Part shown: piece by piece, positions 6,138 through 14,279 of the stretch
How the letters are laid out: each line of letters opens with the position of its first letter
Numbering within the stretch: position 1 is the first letter of the stretch
DNA from: Hyphomicrobiales bacterium
GTDB taxonomy: Bacteria; Pseudomonadota; Alphaproteobacteria; Rhizobiales; Xanthobacteraceae
Assembly (NCBI GenBank): GCA_016201085.1
Contig: JACQDO010000357.1
Span: forward strand, 1-20,233
Length of the DNA: 20,233 nucleotides
Direction of reading: 5' to 3'
Notes under the pieces: model-generated
Database searches by the model: none
The model's input: the letters and a program-made list of their open reading frames with translations, nothing else
Told to the model about the DNA's origin: nothing
Position numbers and translations under genes: made by a program

Positions 6138-7346
6138 ATGGCGACAATTCGACAAAAAGGACCGGAGCAGTGGCATGCGCAAGTTCGGCGGACGGGCTGG
6201 CCCGCTGTCACTGACACGTTGCGCACGCGCAAAGACGCTGAGGCGTGGGCGCGCGATGTCGAGTCGCAAATGGATCGCGGTATCTTTGTCGACCGCTCCG
6301 CCGGGGAACGAACAACATTCGGCGAGACCATCAAGACCTACATCAAGGAGGTCACCGAAAAGCGCCCCGGAGAGGCCTCACGAGCTTCCGAGAAATCGAG
6401 GCTGGAGCGGTTCATGCGGGATGAACCGAAGCTGTGTGCTTATGCCGTTGCCCATCTCCGGCCTGAGCACTTCGAGGACTATCGCGACCGCCGCCTCACT
6501 CAATTCGTCACCCGTGGCAAGCCAGGCGGGCGCGGTCAATACAAGCTGGAGAAGAGCAAGCCCGGTCGGTTTCGCAAGGATGGCACCCCGCGCGCCAACG
6601 CGGCCGAGCCGAAGGCGCCCCCAAAACCTCCGAAGAAGGTGAAGCCCGGCACGGTCAAACGCGAACTGACTGCCCTCAAGCGGGTCATCGATCATCGCAA
6701 GCGAAAGCTGGGTCTGCTGATAAATCCTTTAAACACCGAGGACGTGAAAAGACCTGTCGTTAACGACGAGCGTGACATTCGTCTTGAAGATGCCCAGATC
6801 GATGAGTTGGTCGCCGAGTGCTATCGGTCGAACAACCCCTGGGTCGGATCGATCGTCGAATTCGCGTTTGAGGTGGGGCCCCGGCGGGGAAATCTTCTGC
6901 GGCTAAAATGGGTCGATGTCGATATCAAGGGACGCAGCATTCTTCTGCGCGGCGTAAAGAACTCGCGAAATCCGGAAGAAGTCATCAACGTCCCCGTCGG
7001 TCTTTCGCCGCGCGCTCTTCAGATCTTGAAGGCCCTACCTCGTTCGCTGGATGGTCGCGTGTTTGCAATTTCTGCGAACGCGCTTAAGTCGGCGTTTAAT
7101 CGTGCACGGCACAAACTCGGACTTGATCATTACCGGTTTCACGACATCCGCCATGAATTGATCTCGTCGCTCATCGAGGCTGGTTGGTCGGACACACAGG
7201 TCATGGCGCAATCTGCGCACCGCGATCCGAAAAGTCTGAAGCGCTATGCCAATCTGCGGCACGTCCGTTCGTTTGAGTTCGGCTTGCATATTCGCGGAAA
7301 GGTTGTAATCTCGGGACCGCTTCGATTGGGCAGTCGGTTTCAATAA
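6138..7346 (+). CDS. Tyrosine recombinase (integrase) of the tRNA-Arg element
   Basis: The 402-residue protein starts at ATG 6138, seven bases after GAGGAG (6125-6130); an in-frame GTG at 6123 would overlap that site. The catalytic domain at about 215-385 holds R249 (in VGPRRGNLLRLKW), a lysine near 274 (GVKNS), H335-x-x-R338 (HDIRH), H361 and the nucleophile Y370 (SLKRYANL). The usual glutamate three residues after the first arginine is N252. An Arg/Lys/Pro-rich insert at about 140-170 (including KAPPKPPKKVKP) separates the core-binding region from the catalytic domain. It should catalyse site-specific integration at, and excision from, the adjacent tRNA-Arg. No excisionase gene is visible beside it. 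Confidence 0.95.
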   Translation: MATIRQKGPEQWHAQVRRTGWPAVTDTLRTRKDAEAWARDVESQMDRGIFVDRSAGERTTFGETIKTYIKEVTEKRPGEASRASEKSRLERFMRDEPKLCAYAVAHLRPEHFEDYRDRRLTQFVTRGKPGGRGQYKLEKSKPGRFRKDGTPRANAAEPKAPPKPPKKVKPGTVKRELTALKRVIDHRKRKLGLLINPLNTEDVKRPVVNDERDIRLEDAQIDELVAECYRSNNPWVGSIVEFAFEVGPRRGNLLRLKWVDVDIKGRSILLRGVKNSRNPEEVINVPVGLSPRALQILKALPRSLDGRVFAISANALKSAFNRARHKLGLDHYRFHDIRHELISSLIEAGWSDTQVMAQSAHRDPKSLKRYANLRHVRSFEFGLHIRGKVVISGPLRLGSRFQ

Positions 7347-7385
7347 GACCCAACGCAGCCAAATGGGGCAGTTTCGGGGGAGCGC

Positions 7386-8114
7386 GTGGAAGAGCAGGTC
7401 TTTGACCGGCCGTGCATTGACGTCTGGCGAGCAGAGCGGTCTGGCAAGCACGCCATCCGAGCCGCAAATTTAATAGTCGGACTCGCGTCCCTACACGCCG
7501 GCTCACACCTCATCGACTTTGGGTGTGGGGTCGGCCAGATAGCGTGCGCACTAGCAGAGAGAGGCATTCGCGTTACTGGTATCGATCGCAGTCACGACGC
7601 CATCGCGGAAGCCAAACGCACTGCGACAAACTCACTTGTCAATTTCATCGAGGCTGATTGGCGAACCTACGTGCCGAACGATACGTTCAATTGCGCGCTA
7701 TTTTGGTACACAACGCTCTGCGCCGGATATGAACGAGACCTGCTAGCGATATCCACTGCAAGACAATCTCTTCACAGCACTGGAATACTTCTTATCGAAA
7801 CGCGTCACTGGGATCGTATGGTGCGGCGTTTTCAAGACCGATCGGAACGGCGCACCGATGAGAGCCAGCTTATAGAAGAACATACGTACGACCCCACGAC
7901 CGGGCTACAGACGACCGACGAATGCTACGTCTCTCCTCAGCGTACGGTTCGGCGCCGTTATCAGACACGCCGCTATGCGTTTGCCGAACTTCGCGAGATG
8001 TGTTTTCGCGCGGGCTTCAACACGATTGAGGGTTTTGATGAGCATGGTAGCCCGCTCTCGAATGAAAGCGAGCGCGCCATCCTTCGCGCAACAGCAAGCG
8101 GGGTGGCGAAGTGA
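7386..8114 (+). CDS. Class I SAM-dependent methyltransferase
   Basis: A 242-residue soluble methyltransferase with the Rossmann motif I LIDFGCGVGQIACAL (about 42-56), the acidic end of strand 2 in TGIDRS (D67), and a post-motif strand EADWRTY. The C-terminal half (WDRMVRRF, TDECYVSP, AFAELREMCFRAGF) is the family's usual cap and last helix. The start is GTG 7386, behind GGGGGAG; no ATG is better placed. It is the first gene of the cargo operon, 39 bases after the integrase, and its TGA overlaps a GTG of the next frame. The acceptor atom (N, O or C) cannot be read from the sequence. Confidence 0.88.
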   Translation: MEEQVFDRPCIDVWRAERSGKHAIRAANLIVGLASLHAGSHLIDFGCGVGQIACALAERGIRVTGIDRSHDAIAEAKRTATNSLVNFIEADWRTYVPNDTFNCALFWYTTLCAGYERDLLAISTARQSLHSTGILLIETRHWDRMVRRFQDRSERRTDESQLIEEHTYDPTTGLQTTDECYVSPQRTVRRRYQTRRYAFAELREMCFRAGFNTIEGFDEHGSPLSNESERAILRATASGVAK

Positions 8115-8395
8115 AATTTCCAATCTTGTTGCGTCGCGGACTTTCGCAGGAACATGAAGAGCGTTGGCGCCAATATTATCTTCAACCTTCAGATCGCGAC
8201 AGAAAACGCGAGGACGGAATCTGGCGCCGAACCCAACAACAATGGAATGCAGCTGAATCCGGCTGGCGCTGCCCGTCTGATCAGCGTCGCCGGATTGTAT
8301 ATTACACTCACGAATATGATTTGCAGCGGATCGGCAACCGCACTGATCTGGTATTGCGCAACACTTACATATATTACTCATTATCTCTTCCATAG
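8111..8395 (+). CDS. Uncertain 94-codon frame ending in an amber stop, possibly the N-terminal part of the SIR2-like gene
   Basis: GTG 8111 overlaps the methyltransferase stop in a GTGA junction, the coupling seen repeatedly in this operon. The frame ends at TAG 8393-8395 and then stays open in the same phase through the SIR2-like sequence to 9331. The translated segment is rich in Arg, Trp and Tyr and shows no domain. A competing frame at 8154-8417 (87 codons, hydrophobic second half) has more G/C at third codon positions. So this stretch may be the true start of one 406-codon gene with an in-frame TAG, a remnant of another gene, or non-coding DNA. I cannot decide by eye. Confidence 0.35.
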   Translation: MKFPILLRRGLSQEHEERWRQYYLQPSDRDRKREDGIWRRTQQQWNAAESGWRCPSDQRRRIVYYTHEYDLQRIGNRTDLVLRNTYIYYSLSLP

Positions 8396-9331
8396 CATGA
8401 GGTATTTCCCGAACTGAAGCGCGTCGAGAAGGCGCTTGAGCAAGGCGGGTGGTATCTCCGCACAAGGTCAGATTTCTCACAGCAATGGATACTTGGGGAG
8501 CTCATCTGCTCCCTATCTTACGTACTTCATCACCCTGAAGACCTTCAGGCAGACCGGGCCCTTCCGACCACCTATCGAACACTTGACGTCGCGCTACAGA
8601 GCGGGGACTTTGCGCCGGCCGCCAAACGGCTGCCATGGGAGGTTTTGGCAAAGGGAATACGTAAGAAGGATACAAGAGGCCGACCAACGTATGTATCCGA
8701 TCTTTCTCATTTAGCCCGGCTTTGTCCCTTCCATGTAGAAGTCGGTTGCGGCCCTTCGATCGAGGCCGGCATCCCCGCATTGCACCATCTGCATGACATT
8801 TACCGGGTGACGAATACCGATGCCGGGCAGTTTATTTTTGGGGGCCAACAAGACGATTTGATTGAGAGATTGTTACTTCGGCCATCCTCGGAATTTCCAA
8901 AACTCGGCGAACTATTCCAATCGGGGTTCATCGCCGAGCCCACGCTGGCGCATAAATCATTGTTAGCGTTGCGCGAAGCAGGTCATTTGGTGGGCCCTAT
9001 AATGACCAACAATTTCGACGGGCTCGCGCACCGAGTTGGCCTGCGTGAGCATTTCCTTCGCAGATATGACGAGGCTGTTCCCGAGGTCGAGTTCAGTTCA
9101 GAGGCGAAGAGCCTACTGGTCATTGGAAGTCATGCTGACCGCCGCCGCGTTCAGACCCGCGCACGCGATCGTGGGCTTCAGGTGGTTTTCCTCGACCCTG
9201 AGGGTTATCGGATCGACGGCCGTTTCGTTGAGTATCCGCTCGAAGGCCCGCGAGACGGCGACCTTGTGTGCCGTCAAACTGCGACTGAAGGGCTCACGTC
9301 CCTTTGTTCGCTGCTTGGGATTCGACCATGA
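8396..9331 (+). CDS. SIR2-like NAD-binding protein, 5' end broken or recoded
   Basis: Protein-like sequence is continuous from 8396 (PELKRVEKALEQGGWYLRT and on), but no ATG, GTG or TTG occurs before a TTG at 8645. The SIR2-like part lies downstream: VGCGPSIEAGIPAL (8741-8782) matches the sirtuin GAGxSxxSGIPxF loop, TNNFDGLAHRVG (9005-9040) matches NxDxLxxxAG, and LLVIGSHAD (9113-9139) stands where GTSLxV is expected. The Zn-binding cysteines of deacetylase sirtuins are not evident, so it may be an NADase or NAD-binding enzyme instead. The gene's TGA overlaps the Nudix ATG. Two simple repairs exist: reading through TAG 8393, or restoring one base just after ATG 8397. The TTG 8645 start would drop conserved-looking sequence. 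Confidence 0.7.
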   Translation, partial: HEVFPELKRVEKALEQGGWYLRTRSDFSQQWILGELICSLSYVLHHPEDLQADRALPTTYRTLDVALQSGDFAPAAKRLPWEVLAKGIRKKDTRGRPTYVSDLSHLARLCPFHVEVGCGPSIEAGIPALHHLHDIYRVTNTDAGQFIFGGQQDDLIERLLLRPSSEFPKLGELFQSGFIAEPTLAHKSLLALREAGHLVGPIMTNNFDGLAHRVGLREHFLRRYDEAVPEVEFSSEAKSLLVIGSHADRRRVQTRARDRGLQVVFLDPEGYRIDGRFVEYPLEGPRDGDLVCRQTATEGLTSLCSLLGIRP

Positions 9332-10050
9332 AACCGGTAAGGCTTCTAGCCCCGAGCTCTCTTATTTTCACGGAGATGGCCGCCGTCGATAATGCATCTC
9401 AGGCGCTAGCAATGTGGTGGCACGAATACGCAAGCACACGCCCCGCGCTTTTCAATGGCCCTCTCGTTGCGTGCCATTCGTGTGAACTTGGTCCTGACGG
9501 CACAGCCCGCGTCGAATGGTACCGCACGTCCTACGCACACTACCTCCAGCGGGTTGCACCCAATCCGGTTACCCATGCTGCACGCGCGTTATTCTGCTCT
9601 GTAGTTCTACTTTCCAACACACGCGAGCTCGTCATTGGGCAGATGTCGGAAAACACGTCTTCGCCCTTACGCTTACAGCTCCCTGGTGGAAACATTACAC
9701 TGCCAAGCTCAACGGGTCTTTCACTTGCTCACTGTGCGACAGACGCTTGCCAGGAATTGAGAGAGGAAGTCGGTATATCACTGGACGTTTCGGACCTTCG
9801 CTTGTGGCGTGTGAAGACAGGTGGAACGGACGACGACGTAGGCGTGATATTTGAATGCCAATCGACATTGAGCAACGCCCAGATACAGGGCATTTTTAAC
9901 GAACACCAAGACGCTTTGCGGTCGCATGGCGAGGCTCCCGAATTAAAACAGCTGACATTTGTACGACCGATTCGGTTCCGCTCTGACGGGCTGAATTGCG
10001 TGGACTATCTGCCCTCGGTAGCGCAGGCAATTGCGGCTATGGGAGCTTAA
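9328..10050 (+). CDS. Nudix-fold hydrolase-like protein with a degenerate box
   Basis: The 240-residue protein starts at ATG 9328 in an ATGA overlap with the preceding gene. The Nudix signature is partial: LQLPGG (116-121) begins it, and QELREEVGIS (142-151) gives the central metal-binding EExG helix, but the first glutamate is missing and the expected arginine is glutamine. The spacing between the two halves (with SSTGLSLAHC) is also somewhat long. The EE pair can still bind metal, so hydrolysis of a nucleoside diphosphate-X substrate remains possible. Next to a SIR2-like gene, ADP-ribose-type substrates are worth testing. Residues 1-85 form an unassigned N-terminal region. Confidence 0.75.
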   Translation: MKPVRLLAPSSLIFTEMAAVDNASQALAMWWHEYASTRPALFNGPLVACHSCELGPDGTARVEWYRTSYAHYLQRVAPNPVTHAARALFCSVVLLSNTRELVIGQMSENTSSPLRLQLPGGNITLPSSTGLSLAHCATDACQELREEVGISLDVSDLRLWRVKTGGTDDDVGVIFECQSTLSNAQIQGIFNEHQDALRSHGEAPELKQLTFVRPIRFRSDGLNCVDYLPSVAQAIAAMGA

Positions 10051-10056
10051 CGCTGC

Positions 10057-11124
10057 ATGTCGAAGACTGTGCTCTTCCATACCCACGGGATTGGTCCATT
10101 CGATTTCTCGGTAATGGACGGCGAGAGCTTACCAGCACTGAATCGTCTTGCAACCGAGCGGAGCGTTCTTCTCTGTCCCACCTTATTTCTAGCAGCTGAG
10201 CGTATCGACGCGTTCGAGGATTTGCTTCGGTGCTACACGCGTCTAAAGAGGCGCGGAGAAGTCGACCACATCCTCGGGTTCGGAATTGAGGGCCCCCTAT
10301 TGGGCCCAAATGGAGGAAGCCCTTCCCGCGCGATATGGCATCCGACGGCTGCGCAATGGCGACGTATGGCGGAATGGTTCTCGCTCGGCCTGAGGTACTT
10401 CGTACTCGCGCCTGATATCTTCGCATTGCAAGACGATATCGATCGGAGTTTCACATTCGCAGATCTGCTCGCGCTCATTTATGACTCGGGAGGTCGAATT
10501 GCCGTGGGGCACTTTGATGGGGCCTCGCCTGAACTCTCCACTGAGCGCTTCAACGAGGTGATGAATTACATCGAGGCCGGCTATGAACGATCTCCATATC
10601 TGATTTTGACAGACCATCTTTTCAACGATATGCCCCGCGCGTTTAAGCACGCCTTCCGGACACCGAATGCACGAGTCCACCGTGAAGCGGAACTCGCCAA
10701 GCATAGTTCTAGTACGTGGCAAGCTTCATCGCTTCCCACGTTACTGGGGCCGCTTCCGGCGGCCATACTAGTTGCTGCTCGCGATAAACGCCTAACGCCC
10801 GCGCTTAATTTTGATGGCGGGCACGTCGATCTCGCAATTTGTCGAAGAGTTGTTGAGTTTCTGGGTGCAGATAGGATCATAGCCATCACTGATCATACCG
10901 AAACATTCACTATTGCTGGAGAGACGCTTGTTCGAGATGACGACACCAAACTTCTCTATCGGCCAGATGGAGTTCTTGCTGCCAGCTTCGTGACGCAGGA
11001 AGAACAGCGCCTGAATATGCAAAACATTGGAATGAACACAGACGATATCAACTTCGTCCAGTACAAAACCCCGCTCGCAGCATTAAGGTTCGAGCCATGT
11101 CGACGAGTGATCCCTCAGACATAA
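10057..11124 (+). CDS. NagA-like amidohydrolase (N-acetyl amino-sugar phosphate deacetylase family)
   Basis: The 355-residue TIM-barrel amidohydrolase matches N-acetylglucosamine-6-phosphate deacetylase in motif order: HTHG (8-11), GIEGPLL with metal ligand E78, AVGHFDGA with H152, TDHLFNDM with H187, FDGGHVD with H256, and ITDH with catalytic D279. It begins directly at the first barrel strand, so the N-terminal beta-sandwich half present in NagA is missing. The complete metal and catalytic set argues for an active hydrolase, probably removing an acetyl or similar group from an amino-sugar or aminocyclitol. ATG 10057 follows the Nudix stop by six bases with GGGAG upstream. Its end overlaps the next gene by 28 bases. 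Confidence 0.82.
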   Translation: MSKTVLFHTHGIGPFDFSVMDGESLPALNRLATERSVLLCPTLFLAAERIDAFEDLLRCYTRLKRRGEVDHILGFGIEGPLLGPNGGSPSRAIWHPTAAQWRRMAEWFSLGLRYFVLAPDIFALQDDIDRSFTFADLLALIYDSGGRIAVGHFDGASPELSTERFNEVMNYIEAGYERSPYLILTDHLFNDMPRAFKHAFRTPNARVHREAELAKHSSSTWQASSLPTLLGPLPAAILVAARDKRLTPALNFDGGHVDLAICRRVVEFLGADRIIAITDHTETFTIAGETLVRDDDTKLLYRPDGVLAASFVTQEEQRLNMQNIGMNTDDINFVQYKTPLAALRFEPCRRVIPQT

Positions 11125-12167
11125 CTCTGACTTGGTCAAGACCAGTACTTCAACGCGTACTCGACGCCAGGCGAGGAACATTAGAGCCAGCGAGGGGTGC
11201 GGTTGGCCTGATCCTGTGCGCGGGCAGTGGCCAGCGGATGGCGCCTCTTACGGACAAAGTCCCAAAGCCGATTCTGCCCGTGCTGAACTGTCCACTTTTG
11301 TGGTGGAGCTTGGCGCAAATGTCGGGCGCCGTAGAAAGGATTTGCATAAATACTCACTATCTCCATTCAGCGTTTGAGCCGCTGAAGGCAATCACACGCG
11401 AATTGGGCATACCTTTTTCCATCGCGCTGGAGACCGAACTCACTGGTCCTTTCGGTGGCGTCCTTGCCTGCTTCGGATCGTTGGCACCTACTCACGATGT
11501 TCTCGTGTGTGCTGGTGATGGCTACTACAATGCGGATTTTGCTAACCTCCTCGATACTCATTGCGCGAATGGTGCTGACCTCACGATCGGCATCACACCA
11601 GTCTTGGATGGCTCCCGTTACGGCGTTCTAACAATAGGCGCTGACAATCGCGTACTGCAAATGCGAGAAAAACCGCCGTACTCCGGCCCAACGACAGACG
11701 CCAGCTGCGGCGTTTACGTCGTGTCCCCCAAAGTTATTGCAAGGTTTGCGGACTGCAGACCGCCCTTAGATTGGGTGGATGTAGTCCAAGTCCTTGTCGC
11801 GGACGACTATGACGTGCGAGCCGCACGTATCAATACTTGGCATGATGCAGGCACGCCTAAAGATCTTCTGGCTTTAAACTTAGCCATGCTGACCGACGAA
11901 ATGTTGCCGATGGTCGCGTGTCGATCCAAAACTTTTTCTCCATCAGTTTGGATCCAGGGGGAAGCCAGTGTTTCACCAGACACGCAGTTTGAAGAGGCCG
12001 TACTGCTGGGATGCGGCGCTATCGTTGAATCCGGCGCCTCGCTCTACAACGCGATCATAGGCGCCGGCGCCTGTATCAGATCCGGGGCGAAGATCGCGAA
12101 TGCGGTCGTAATGCCCGGTGCACACGTCCCCATGCAGACGTTCGTTTCAAATATCGTTTGGTCTTGA
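11097..12167 (+). CDS. NDP-sugar pyrophosphorylase-like nucleotidyltransferase with left-handed beta-helix tail
   Basis: This 356-residue enzyme should join a sugar 1-phosphate (or similar phosphate) to an NTP. The N-terminal signature LILCAGSGQRMAPLTDK (38-54), KPILPV (57-62), metal-binding D141 in CAGDGYY, EKP (191-193) and D250 in WHDAGTPKDL follow the GlmU/RmlA/MurU pattern. Residues about 283-350 are hexapeptide repeats (VSPDTQFEEAVLLGCGAIVESGA and on, split here only by description) forming a left-handed beta-helix; their role may be oligomerisation, as no separate acetyltransferase site is obvious. About 35 extra residues precede the signature, so a later start is possible, but ATG 11097 is the best-placed one. 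It overlaps the deacetylase by 28 bases. Confidence 0.9.
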   Translation: MSTSDPSDITLTWSRPVLQRVLDARRGTLEPARGAVGLILCAGSGQRMAPLTDKVPKPILPVLNCPLLWWSLAQMSGAVERICINTHYLHSAFEPLKAITRELGIPFSIALETELTGPFGGVLACFGSLAPTHDVLVCAGDGYYNADFANLLDTHCANGADLTIGITPVLDGSRYGVLTIGADNRVLQMREKPPYSGPTTDASCGVYVVSPKVIARFADCRPPLDWVDVVQVLVADDYDVRAARINTWHDAGTPKDLLALNLAMLTDEMLPMVACRSKTFSPSVWIQGEASVSPDTQFEEAVLLGCGAIVESGASLYNAIIGAGACIRSGAKIANAVVMPGAHVPMQTFVSNIVWS

Positions 12168-12169
12168 GC

Positions 12170-13354
12170 ATGCGCATCCTTTTCTTGACATCGACATTTC
12201 ATCCCAAGATTGGCGGTGCAGAGACATATGGGTTGAATATCACTCGCGGACTCGCTGCACTTGGGCACACCATAGAGATCGTAACAGATAGCGTTACAAC
12301 CGAATCAGCCTCGACCGTTTGTGGGCCAAACGTAACGCTGAGACGCCTCTACCGCTATCGCGAAACTTTCGACGCGCCGGATAGGGTCCGCTGGGAGGAA
12401 ATGGCTTTTGGACTTCGACCCGAGCTGGCAGAAATCGCACATTCATTCAAACCAGACGTTGTCATATCTAACAGTCTGGACCTTTGCGTTTTAGCTAAGC
12501 TCATCAGCCTTGAGATCGGCGCGCGATGGGTCGCCACTTTTCACGAACAAGCACCAGAGCGAGATCCACTTGGCGACGCGACCCTACGCGTCTCGTACGG
12601 CATTCTGCAGCCGGATGCGGTGATCGCTGGATCACAATTCTATTTGGAAAGAGCGCACAGGTTTGCGCCCCGCAACCGCTGTCATCTCATTTATCACGGA
12701 ATCGATACGGATATGTTTCGACCCCTCAATACGAGTCAGGAAGTTCGGGAAAGGTACGGAATTGCATCGACTAAGGCAGTTGTGGTGTCGCTGGGCCGTT
12801 TCAAGGCGCGAAAAGGCTTCGTCCATCTTATTCGCGCATTCGCAGCGCTCCTACGAAGCGGTCGGTCACTAACCCTCGTCATCGCCGGAAGTCTGAACTC
12901 CGCAAGCGAAGCATACTTTACCGAGATGTCCACCCTGGCCGGCAATTTGGACGTCGCTGAGCATATCCGTTTTGAAAACAGCATTACACACGAACGTGTT
13001 CCATGGCTTCTGTCCGGCAGCGACATAGTTGTACAAGCATCCCTTGAAGAAGGGCTAGGCCTTTCTGTTATCGAAGCAATGTCCTGTGAGCGACCGGTTG
13101 TCGCTACGCGAATTCCCGGGCACACGGAGATTATCCATGACGATAATCATGCTGTCTTGGTCGAGCCCGGCTCAGCGAACGAACTCGTGAGAGCGCTCGC
13201 AACGCTACTTGATAACTCTGGACGGCGGCGTGACCTTGGCGAAAAGGCACGCGTGCATATTATTCAACATTTTTCCCTCGGTGCGATGGCAGCCGGCACC
13301 GCGCGATTGTTAGGAACGATTGCGGCTGATAGAGCAAGCCATGCGCGACAATGA
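12170..13354 (+). CDS. GT4-type glycosyltransferase (GT-B fold)
   Basis: The 394-residue protein has the GT4 layout: PKIGGAE near the N-terminus (12-18), the interdomain HGIDTDMF (176-183), the donor-domain strand VVVSLGRFKARKGF (204-217), and the EX7E motif E294 to E302 in EEGLGLSVIEAM, followed by PVVATRIPGHTEII. Such enzymes are retaining glycosyltransferases that use an NDP-sugar. No membrane segment is visible. ATG 12170 lies two bases after the previous stop and is preferred over the TTG 12158 inside the previous gene. The activated sugar made by the preceding nucleotidyltransferase is the natural candidate donor. Confidence 0.92.
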   Translation: MRILFLTSTFHPKIGGAETYGLNITRGLAALGHTIEIVTDSVTTESASTVCGPNVTLRRLYRYRETFDAPDRVRWEEMAFGLRPELAEIAHSFKPDVVISNSLDLCVLAKLISLEIGARWVATFHEQAPERDPLGDATLRVSYGILQPDAVIAGSQFYLERAHRFAPRNRCHLIYHGIDTDMFRPLNTSQEVRERYGIASTKAVVVSLGRFKARKGFVHLIRAFAALLRSGRSLTLVIAGSLNSASEAYFTEMSTLAGNLDVAEHIRFENSITHERVPWLLSGSDIVVQASLEEGLGLSVIEAMSCERPVVATRIPGHTEIIHDDNHAVLVEPGSANELVRALATLLDNSGRRRDLGEKARVHIIQHFSLGAMAAGTARLLGTIAADRASHARQ

Positions 13355-14279
13355 TCTGATCTGGTGGAACGGTGAACTTGTCTCTTGGCGAGCCGCCCAG
13401 GTGCATGTCACATCGGAAACTGCCCTACGGGGATTGAACATTTTTGAAGGAATACGAGCGTACTGGCGACAGAGCCATGATTGCTACGCGGTTGTTGCCT
13501 TGGACGCGCATTTGGATCGCCTTGAGCAGTCAGCGCGGCTGCTTCACATTCCGGTTTCCGGCATGCGGGCTCATCTCAAACGAGGCCTGCAAGAGCTGCT
13601 AGACGCCCTTCCAGAAACTGTCGATCTCTATTTGCGACCCACAATCTATGTCGAAAGCGGAGGTTATGAGACCAATCCATCCGCGATCAAAGTCGGCGCA
13701 TTCATCAGCTGGCGGCTCGCTGAAGCTCGCGTGCACCGCAGTCTTCACTGCCTAGTTTCTAAGTGGCGCCATATTCCACCAAACTCGCTACCGAGTGCAG
13801 CCAAAATAGGCGCAGCCTATACTGCGTTCCGCTTGGCACGTCTCGAAGCGACATCTAAGGGATTTGACGAAGCAATTTTGTTGAATGAGCGTGGCGAAAT
13901 CACTGAGACACCGGGGGGCTCCATATTCGCACTAAAGGGGCGCCACTTCGCAACTCCGCCCATCGATGCAGGCATTTTGCCGAGTATAACGCGCCGTATC
14001 GTGCGCGAACTCTTATGTCCTGAGCTCGGACTTCACTGTGAGGAGCGTTCCCTCGTGCCTGAGGATCTGCGCGGCGCGGACGCGGCTATGGTTGTTGGCA
14101 CCCTCGATGAGATCTCTCACATAGTCACAATCGATGATCACAAGTTTCGGAACGACCATCCCGCTTTCGCCGTCATCGATGAGCTTTCACATCTTTATCG
14201 GTCGTTATGGCGCGGCGAAATTGATAAACGTGCTGAAAGTTGGGTGCACCTTGTACCAAGGAAGGGGGCGCCGCGATGA
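13341..14279 (+). CDS. Class IV (branched-chain type) PLP aminotransferase
   Basis: The 312-residue protein carries the fold-type IV pattern: RGLNIFEGIRAY (30-41), RPTIYVESGG (99-108), the probable Schiff-base lysine K155 in PSAAKIGAAY, GFDEAILLNERGEITET with the conserved glutamate E189, and TPPIDAGILPSITRR (205-219). The family's NIF after the glutamate is SIF here. Relatives are branched-chain and D-amino-acid aminotransferases and aminodeoxychorismate lyase. In this cluster it may supply an amino acid building block or aminate a keto intermediate. It does not resemble the fold-type I enzymes that aminate NDP-keto-sugars. ATG 13341 overlaps the GT4 gene by 14 bases. Confidence 0.9.
   Translation: MRDNDLIWWNGELVSWRAAQVHVTSETALRGLNIFEGIRAYWRQSHDCYAVVALDAHLDRLEQSARLLHIPVSGMRAHLKRGLQELLDALPETVDLYLRPTIYVESGGYETNPSAIKVGAFISWRLAEARVHRSLHCLVSKWRHIPPNSLPSAAKIGAAYTAFRLARLEATSKGFDEAILLNERGEITETPGGSIFALKGRHFATPPIDAGILPSITRRIVRELLCPELGLHCEERSLVPEDLRGADAAMVVGTLDEISHIVTIDDHKFRNDHPAFAVIDELSHLYRSLWRGEIDKRAESWVHLVPRKGAPR

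Noticed and set aside
8215..8330. Integron attC site
   Set aside because: An ACCCAAC-like left end and some internal pairing are present, but no matching GTTRRRY right end or integron integrase was found.
8393..8395. Pyrrolysine-type amber decoding
   Set aside because: No pyrrolysine tRNA or synthetase is in the window, and nothing else suggests such decoding in this lineage; mutation or sequence error is simpler.
8396..9331. Stand-alone anti-phage SIR2 defence gene
   Set aside because: It is embedded and translationally coupled in a biosynthetic operon, with no Argonaute, HerA, TIR or SLOG partner nearby.
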